Source: Fallopia convolvulus
Lineage: Eukaryota > Streptophyta > Magnoliopsida > Caryophyllales > Polygonaceae
Assembly (NCBI GenBank): GCA_964016875.1
Contig: OZ024723.1
Location: forward strand, 10,755,343 to 10,819,342
Reading direction: 5' to 3'
DNA length: 64,000 bases
Part shown: positions 56,825 to 64,000 of the stretch, in pieces
Layout of the letters: each line of letters begins with the position of its first letter
Numbering within the stretch: position 1 is the first letter of the stretch
The notes under the pieces: generated by a model
The model's input: the letters and a program-made list of their open reading frames with translations, nothing else
The model's database searches: none
What the model was told of the DNA's origin: nothing
Position numbers and translations under genes: made by a program

Positions 56825-57052
56825 TATAAACTAAACATCTTATACTAACACTCAGAAATAAAAAAATCTTAAAAGTCTAGAGAAAAAAACTATACATTTT
56901 CTATTTGATTATTAATATTACATCATCATCAAACAAGGAGGGGAAGAGGAAACTTGTTAAACAAGAATGAAGCAAAATGTAAACGAAAAGAAGTTTGGAG
57001 GGAATAATCTTTTCACACAAAAAAAATTGACATCAAACAAGCCTATTATATA

Positions 57053-57303
57053 CTCCCTCTTTTTCGTAAAACATGTCTTTTTAGTTTAATGCACACATAT
57101 TAAGAAATTAATTTTTATCCAAATTACCCCTACATTTAGATAAATGTGCACTCTTAACCCCTCCTAGAAAATTGTAAAAAGTAATTATTACACCTATAAA
57201 GTAAGGGCAAATTTGGAAAAAAGTGGAAAAAAATGCTAAAAAGACATGTTTTATGAAAAATAAAAAATGGGCTAAAAAGACATGTTTCATGAAACGGAGG
57301 GAG
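57053..57303. mobile_element. Stowaway-like MITE (251 bp)
   Basis: CTCCCTCTTTTTCGTAAAACATG at the left and its inverted form CATGTTTCATGAAACGGAGGGAG at the right, flanked by TA. The interior is different from the element at 51223, so it is a separate subfamily. Confidence 0.85.
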
Positions 57304-58640
57304 TATAATTGCATCGTTTAAGTTATTCTTTTGTTGCTAACTAGTTTAAAAATCAAATCCTATTAGACTTGTAAATTTATAGATCACGGAATTTCATGTA
57401 TACCTCATTATACCTATTCAAGAGTACAATTTTAAAGTTTAAATTAGAGAGTTTAGAACCTCGAATGCAGCGTCGGAGCTGGTTAGGATCGATCCAAATG
57501 TTGGCACCGATCTCTCTCTCTCCCTCTCCCCAACTAAGGTCTAAGAGAGGGCTCTCTTTTATTTTTATTTTTTTCAACTTTCGAAGTGGTACCGGAAGAA
57601 GCCTACTTCTCATCTCCTTATATAATGGCCCTTAATGGGCTTAATAGGCCGTCATATAGGCCCAACCCATTTCAACCTGAATTGGGCCCGCTCCATGCTC
57701 CGGTTTTTCCAACATCTCCCACGCTCGTACATATTCCCTCAACTTTTTTTTTAATCCAGCATTTCTAACAGATTCTGGATGAGTGAGTCTAATTTTTCTA
57801 AAATGAGTTACCAAAATCTATATTCTCTAAATATTTTAACTCTCACTCCAATAGATTCCTATTTTTAAAGATTTATATATTAATTTTTTATATGACATAA
57901 ATATTCTACAATCTTTGCTTAATATGTGATAAAATATTTTTTATCTGACTATAATAAATACTAAAAATTAAATAAAAATTTACAACCCTTGTTTATTGAA
58001 TGATAAATTATTTTTTATTTGGATAATAATAAAATTAAAAAATATTCTAAAATCTTACCCTAATAAATAATAAATTATTATTATTATTTTTAATAAATAT
58101 GAAAATAAAAATATTTTACAATCTTATCCTAATAGATTACAATTTTTTTTACTATACGAAAATTAAAAAAGTATAGATAGTATGGAATTATTTTATATGT
58201 GAATCGAATGAAAACAACGTCGAACAAATGAAGTCGAATAATTTGAGAATGCCTAATGAAAACTAAGTTAATAAAATTTATTATTTAAAGGAAAATAAAA
58301 GAAAATTTGATTTCGGGAAAACTCTCAATTGTATTTTATCTTCCTTAATTATTTTTTGGGAATGGAATGGAGATATTGTTGGACGAAAACAAGGCTCGCA
58401 ATTTCGATGGAAATCCTTTGTTCTATTTCTCTGTCCCCTATTGTATTCTATTTATAGTGATTAGTTGAGATTTTTATTATTATTATTATTTTATCAAACT
58501 CATAATAATATCACTTATTATTTTTCAATCAATTACATTAAATGAGACAAGATATATTAGATATGAAAATAAGACAGAAAATTACCATTGCTCTAACTCT
58601 CTAAAAAGTCCAATTTCCAAGAATATGGGAAAGTAAGCCA
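57304..58640. other. Non-coding; one CT-rich patch
   Basis: 57440-57720 is relatively G+C-rich with a (TC)n run (57511-57530) and may be the leader of a lost gene or retroelement. The rest is A+T-rich with no motif. Confidence 0.4.
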
Positions 58641-59877
58641 CATATTAGAATCCAAAAAATACAATCTAAACACGTAAGGTATTATGTAGGCAAAAGGTAT
58701 CTTCAAGTTAAAACATGAGTGATGAATGGTTTAACTCATATCTTACACGTAAGATATATTCATATATTTTGTCGGGGTCAATACTTTTATTCTCTTTTTG
58801 GATAAAATTTAACCAATTCCAAATCAACCACCTATATACAAAATATTACTGTATTAAAAAAAATTAACATTGTATTCGGTATGAATAAATTTCACAAACT
58901 TTGTAAAATTTATTTGAAAATCAATATGCTTTTTTTAATTGAAATAAAATTTTATTTAATTTATTCCAAATGTTTAATTTGAATGGCCCATTTTTATATC
59001 TGTATAATATTTGTTTTGAAAGGAACTACTATTGTTTTTGTTTAACAAGCAAAAAATAGTTGGTTGATGTCAAATTGTTGAAGCCAATACCCAAAAATAG
59101 TACCCAGTAGTAGAAATGAAATTCAAAATTATACTAGAAAAAATAAAAGTTGGTGATGGGAGTCCCAATTCAGAATCCAAGGAATCCAACCTAAACATGT
59201 ATGGTATTTTAGGCTAAACATATGATAAATTATCTAAGCCATATTTTACACGAAAGATATATTCTTATCTTTAGTCGGGGTTTACTTCTTATATTCTCTT
59301 TTGGGATAAAATATAACCAGTTGTACATATCAATCAAGCATACAAACAAGATTAAAAAAATTAACATTATATTCTGTATGAATAAGTTTCACAAACTTTA
59401 GAAATTTATGTGAAAATCAATAAGCTTTTTAAGTGTTTATAGTAGTTTTTACCCTAAAAAAAGTTCATAAGAGCAAAAATGCCTTCATTTATAAACAATT
59501 GCATCAATGCCTAAAAAAAAATTAACTAAATACCCGAATATATTGCAGCCATGCCCAAAATCTTAAAATTTCAATTTTTTTAAAACACATTAAATTCTTA
59601 TTTTTTTTCTTGAAAACGGTTCAAAATCTTATTATTCTGTTACCAAAGTCTTAAAATTTCAATTTTTTTAAAACAGATTAAATTCTTTTTTTTTCTTGAA
59701 AACGTTTGAAAATCTTATAATTCTGATAAAATCTCAAAATCAAATTATTCTTGAAAACATTTGCTGCACATGTTGTGATTGTAAGTAGTCTTTGTGCCTG
59801 TATTATCTTTGCATACAGTATACTTGAGTTTGTTTAATAAGCCAGAGACTTGATGTATCAATATGATCTTACATGAT

Positions 59878-60075
59878 AAAAAAAAAAACAATGAGTATAT
59901 TCGTTTAAGGTTGCTGTTGCATAGGTTTGGGCCGCTTGATCATAAATGAAAGGACCTAATTTTAGTTTTTTAACCTCGCATATACAATAGCAGAGCCTAC
60001 AAGGGTTTTGAACTTGGTAACACGTACGTGGTTCAACCAAGATGCTCTACCAAATAGTTGCTTACAATTTCTTTG
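59878..60075 (-). mobile_element. tRNA-derived SINE
   Basis: On the minus strand, from about 60075, GCAACTATTTGGTAGAGCA resembles a tRNA A box and GTTCAAAACCC (about 60001-60012) a B box at roughly the right spacing. About 100 bp of unrelated body follow, ending in a T run (A run on plus, 59878-59888). No target duplication is visible. The internal promoter would be used by RNA polymerase III. The family is not identified. Confidence 0.5.
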
Positions 60076-60544
60076 ATATGATTTAGCACCACTTATTCAT
60101 AAGAAAATTTGCATTATCTAGTTTGTTACATTTTGTGTTATCGATGCATGTGAAGGCTTCATTAGCCATATAAGCTAAAAGAACAATTAGGGTTTCATTT
60201 ACAACAAATAGTGTAATTAAAAATAACAATATTGTATGGTTATTGGTTACATATTTCGTTTTTTATTATTATCATTTTCTAATAAACAATAAAATTACAA
60301 ACAAACAAAGATGAAAGATCGTCAGATTAGAACGTTTATTGTTCAGTTTTTATAATAATTTTTTTTATTTTGTAATTTAGTAGAAAATGAAAAAACAGAA
60401 GTTTTATTTTACACAATACCCAAAAGGACACTCTTTGTCAATTAATCTAAAAATGGGTATTTCTTACTTTACAAACTTTATTTGGGGCATATTCGCAAAT
60501 TCGCCCTTTTTTAATTGAAAGAAAAGTACATTAAATTTATTCGG

Positions 60545-60749
60545 GGTTACCAAACTTGTTGCCGAGACCGACTCTTTGATCGCAAGTCAGCTTCTTAGCT
60601 CAAGGATTATAGCTACAAACCCGGATTTCTACTTGTTGAAGCAATATTGGAAGCTTATTGATGACACTCCCTTACAAATGCAGATTAAGTATATCAGGTT
60701 TACCACTAACATGGTCGCGGATGCTCTTGCCCAATGGGCTTTTAGCCTC

Positions 60750-60791
<42 letters not shown>

Positions 60792-60912
60792 TCATTTTAA
60801 TGTTATGCCTAGCCATATTTATGCTCTTGTTATTTCGGATTTGTTAGGTCCTCATGACCAAAACTCTGCTTCCTAAGTAATAATATATGTTATGCCCTTT
60901 GATAAAAAAAAC
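60545..60912 (+). mobile_element. LINE 3' end (RNase H-like tail and poly(A)), 5'-truncated
   Basis: Translation gives VAETDSLIASQLLSS, YWKLIDDTPLQMQIKYI and TTNMVADALAQWA, the end of an RNase H-like domain found at the C-terminus of some plant LINE ORF2 proteins. A proline homopolymer from the C run follows, then MPSHIYALVISDLLG, a stop, and GCCCTTTGATAAAAAAAA, a usual LINE 3' end. It is interrupted in the middle by a 38-nt C run. It is inserted in the tandem array. Confidence 0.6.
60751..60788. repeat. 38-nt cytosine homopolymer
   Basis: Thirty-eight consecutive C on the plus strand, in a LINE reading frame. The length is likely uncertain in any read technology. Confidence 0.95.
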
Positions 60913-61304
60913 GGAACAACTATTTTTAGGTTCATCATTCAAAAAATAGCCAATACCCAAAAATTGTACCCATATATCCAATGTTAGTAGAAAAGAAATT
61001 AAAAATTTGAACCAGAAAAGTAAGCGTTGGTGACGGGAGCCGCCATTCAGAATCAAAAGAATGAAACCTAAACACTCAAGGTATTATATTATCTAGGGAA
61101 AAGCTATTTGAGACTAAACATGTGATAAGTTGTCTAAGCCATATTTTGCACGAAAGATATATTCATATCTTTTGTCAGGTTCATTTCTTTTATTCTTTTT
61201 TTGGGATAAAATATAATCAGTTTCACACATAAATTAAGCATATAAACATGATTTAAAAAATTAACATTGTATTCAATACGAATAAGTTTTACAAACTTGT
61301 AAAA

Positions 61305-61965
61305 CTAGTTGGAGTCTCGTAATACCCAGGAATAATTTTACTAAAAATATACAATATTATGCTATTAATATAAATTAAAAATTCATGTATATATCGTAAT
61401 AAAATTATGTAGTTCATAAAAAAATAGTTTTTAGATCGTGCTTCATAAATAACTTAAATTATATATTTATATACTTTTTTCATTATGTATTGATATCTTG
61501 CCCCAAATTTATTTTAAAATTATTAAAAATATTAATTTCACTTAAATTGAATATTTTTAAATAATTTTTCATTCTTTGTTGAGAGAGTGATATGTATAAA
61601 ATTCTCGTCTTTTTATAAAGATAATACTTAGAGGAAGGTGTCTACAAATTATAATATAATTTATTAAGATTATTTATTAGAGTTTTTTTATCTTTACTTC
61701 GTAATGAATATGATAATTTTTATAAATATGGAAAACATCAATATAAAGATTGAATATGTTATCTATTTTATAAAATCTATTGGATGCATATATAGCAAGA
61801 ATATAAGTTATTATAATATTTATTAAAAACTTTGACTTTAATATCTTCAAAAATATTTGACATTAATATCTTCAAAAATATTTTACATTAATTTATTTAA
61901 GTAATGTCACGTGACGTAATTGTTTTAACAAACATAATTTTTGCTTTATAATGTACTAAGGTAGA
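61305..61965 (-). mobile_element. Non-autonomous Helitron (661 bp)
   Basis: On the minus strand it begins TCTACCTTAGTACATTATAAAGC after an A and ends CCAACTAG before a T, with a GGGTATTACGAGACTCC hairpin-like region just inside. Closely related at its start to 55628 and to both arms of 49971-51931. Confidence 0.8.
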
Positions 61966-62473
61966 TTTATGTGAAAATTAATAAACCTTTTTTTATTTAA
62001 AAGGCCATTTTAAAATTTGTCTAATATTTGTTTTGATAAAAAAAAAAATCTATTTTTGGGTTTAACATGGGAAAAATAGCTGGCTGACGTCAAATTGTGT
62101 TTTGAAGCCAATACGCAAAACAATGCCCATATATCCCATTGGTATTAGAAATAATATTCTAAAATTGTAAGAGATAAAATAAACTGTGTGATGGACCCAC
62201 AATTCAGAATTCAAAGAATACAACCTTAATACTCTGGTATTCGGTAGGAAAAAGGTATTTCTAGGCTAAATATGTGATAAGTGGTCTAAGTCATATTTTA
62301 GACGAAAATATATTCTTATCATTTGTCGGCGTACATTTTTTATTATTAAATTTAACATGTTTCACATTTCTTTTATTCCCGTTACGTAAAAAGAAAAGTA
62401 AGTTTTGGTCAAACATTAAAAAAATAGTTAAGTAGTTTGAGTTATTGTGTCGATACTCAAAATTAGTCCCCAT

Positions 62474-62928
62474 TAGAGGTGTCAAACGGGACGGTCAGGT
62501 CGGGTTCGGGTTCGGTTATTTCGAGTTCGGGTTGAGTCGTTTCGGGTCGTAACGGATCACCGGTCAAACCGGGTCGGTTCATTACGGGTTGTCGGGCGGG
62601 TCGAGTCGATCTAACAGGTGAAGAAAATTGATTTTCTTACAATTATTAAAATATTTTTTATTTAAAAAATAATATTTAATAATAAATCTATTATTTTTAT
62701 ATATTTTAATAATAAAATATATTGTAATTTTCAAAATATATTATATATTCTTAAAATATAACAAATTGGGTCAACCCAACGGTTTTTTCGGGTTTGAACC
62801 CAACAGGTTTCGGGTCTATCGGGTTCGGTTTATTTTGGGTTTCGGGTTTAAATTTACGGGTCTTGACCCTAAATTTTTCGGGCGGTTCGGATCAATTTTT
62901 CGGGTCGGGTCAACTTTTGACAGCTCTA
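62474..62928 (+). mobile_element. hAT-type MITE (455 bp)
   Basis: Ends TAGAGGTGTCAAACGGG and TTTGACAGCTCTA, with a perfect 8-bp duplication gtccccat (62466-62473 and 62929-62936). The same family as 55053 and 26405. It splits one unit of the tandem array. Confidence 0.9.
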
Positions 62929-63640
62929 GTCCCCATATATGCTTAATCTACGTAGTAAAAATAAAAATCAGAAATTATACAGTGAATAAACTCTTTATTT
63001 GTAGTAGAAATGAAATTCAGAAATCATCTTGGTCCAACCATATTAATAAATATTAATTTATCGGTCAATTAATATTTCAGTAAAATTAAAAAAATATTTT
63101 GTTCTCAATTCTATTAATTTATAAAGGTTTTACTGTATATAGAAAAAATATTTTGAAGCTAAACATGTGATAAGTGGTCTAAGTATATTTTGCACGAAAA
63201 ATATATTCTTATCTTTTGTCGGGGTTCATCTCTTTTTTCTCTTTTGGGATAAAGTATATTCGGTTTCACATCAACCACGCATATATAAAACATGATTTGA
63301 AATTTCACAAACAATGTATTTAGGTTAAATAACTTTCACAAACTTTGTGAAATTTATTTGAAAATAATAAGATTTTCTATAATTAAAAACAGACTTTATT
63401 TAATTTATTCACAATATTTAATTTAAATGGCCTTAATATTTTTTCTAAAAAAGAAAAACTAGTTTTAAGTTCAACATGCGAGAAATAATTGGTTTACGTC
63501 AAATTGTTTTGAAGCCAATACCCGATAATTGTGCCCATATATCTAGTGGTAGTAGAAATGAAATTCAAAAATTATACTAGAAAAAATAAATGTTGGTTAT
63601 GGGAGACACAATTCAGCGTCTAGAGAATCAATATCAATAT

Positions 63641-64000
63641 ATTATAATTAAAGTTGGATCCTTCTATTTTATGTGTCTTTCATCTAACTATGTCATGTAA
63701 ACAAAATAAATTTGGCCAATGACTTATGTCTTTCTCACTTGATGATTATTACATAATCTAGAATTACTTTATTCACAATTGTTTCATATATAACACAACC
63801 TTAATCATACAAAATATCTTTTCAAAAATTAATTGTTTAAAATTGGCTCATCACAACAATAAAATAGTGTTAATAATGTAGAATATTTAAAAATTACTTT
63901 ATTCACAATTATTCCATATATAAAATTTTCATAATCAAGTCTAATATTTTTTTAATGATTGTTATTTAAAATTGGCTTGACACTACAACAAAATAATATT
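63641..64000. other. Non-coding A+T-rich end of window
   Basis: Contains two similar blocks (ATTACTTTATTCACAATT followed by CATATATAA) near 63760 and 63890. Nothing else recognised. Confidence 0.5.

Larger units (their letters stand above)
58640..63640. repeat. Degenerate tandem array, ~0.44-0.5 kb unit, with nested insertions
   Basis: A diagnostic block (CACGAAAGATATATTCTTATC followed by TTTTGTCGGGG) occurs at about 58744, 59244, 61144, 62299 and 63190, always in the same orientation and always followed by a TTTTGGGATAAA-like block. A second block, GTCAAATTGTTTTGAAGCCAATACCC, accompanies it at 59070, 60946 (partial), 62089 and 63499. Raw spacings are 500, 1900, 1155 and 891 bp. Subtracting inserted elements (about 1.07 kb with a SINE plus about 0.37 kb of LINE; 661-bp Helitron; 455-bp hAT MITE) gives about 500, 450, 494 and 436 bp. 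Confidence 0.7.

Noticed and set aside
59990..60075. Possible tRNA gene on the minus strand
   Set aside because: A and B boxes are present, but a cloverleaf with acceptor and anticodon stems could not be built and a SINE-like body with a terminal T run follows.

Overview
This is plant nuclear DNA, almost certainly from an angiosperm. It is A+T-rich and shows spliced-gene signals (GTAAGT donors, pyrimidine-AG acceptors). It carries the usual plant repeat families: Ty1/copia, Ty3/gypsy, Tat-like elements with an antisense ORF, L1-type LINE, CACTA, PIF/Harbinger, hAT, Stowaway, Tourist, Helitrons and a SINE. I cannot name the species. Almost all of the window is nested transposable-element debris. 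The only clear host-type gene is a two-domain ribosome-inactivating protein (RIP) gene at 52.2-53.8 kb on the minus strand. A Myb/SANT-like gene remnant at 34.3-35.4 kb may be either host or transposon-borne.

Layout: 0-1.5 kb, decayed copia pol. 3.5-3.9 kb, 5' end of a TGTAACACCC-type LTR. 4.3-6.9 kb, PIF/Harbinger relic with both genes broken. 7.3-10.9 kb, 3' half of a Tat-like gypsy element (43-bp minisatellite, antisense ORF, LTR with TATA box). 10.9-11.75 kb, LTR piece whose inverted relative lies at 28.7-29.9 kb. 11.76-15.5 kb, L1-type LINE on the minus strand. 16.95-21.15 kb, a copia element with 192-bp LTRs and a gttta target duplication, inserted in a TGTAACACCC-type LTR that ends at 21375. 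22.3-26.4 kb, two more LTR-like stretches. 27.1-27.45 kb, a third Tat-like LTR fragment, cut by a CACTA element that runs on the minus strand to about 33.3 kb (tnp2 transposase plus a Transposase_24-like tail) and itself carries an LTR insertion.

35.5-47.6 kb is a second, longer Tat-like copy. Its 3' LTR is split by a complete gypsy element (39040-46546, two 907-bp LTRs, gatac target duplication, Met-tRNA primer site). 47.7-49 kb is a TGTAACACCC LTR start split by a 1.18-kb hAT element. 49.97-51.93 kb is an inverted pair of Helitron ends with two MITEs in the middle. The RIP gene follows, with a Tourist-like MITE 181 bp upstream of its start codon. 55-64 kb holds an hAT MITE, two Helitrons, a Stowaway element, and a degenerate tandem array (period about 0.44-0.5 kb) interrupted by a SINE-bearing segment, a LINE 3' end with a 38-nt C run, a Helitron and a second hAT MITE.

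There is no operon-like cooperation between genes. The window is best read as a stratigraphy: old Tat-like, chromovirus-like and satellite-like layers were entered by copia, gypsy, CACTA, hAT and Helitron insertions, several datable from intact target duplications. The most biologically interesting points are the RIP gene (catalytic Arg position is Gly, plus an in-frame TAG), the antisense ORF shared by two Tat-like copies, the clustering of gypsy LTR differences in the part that encodes protein, and the interrupted tandem array at the right end. All homology calls are by eye; no search was run.
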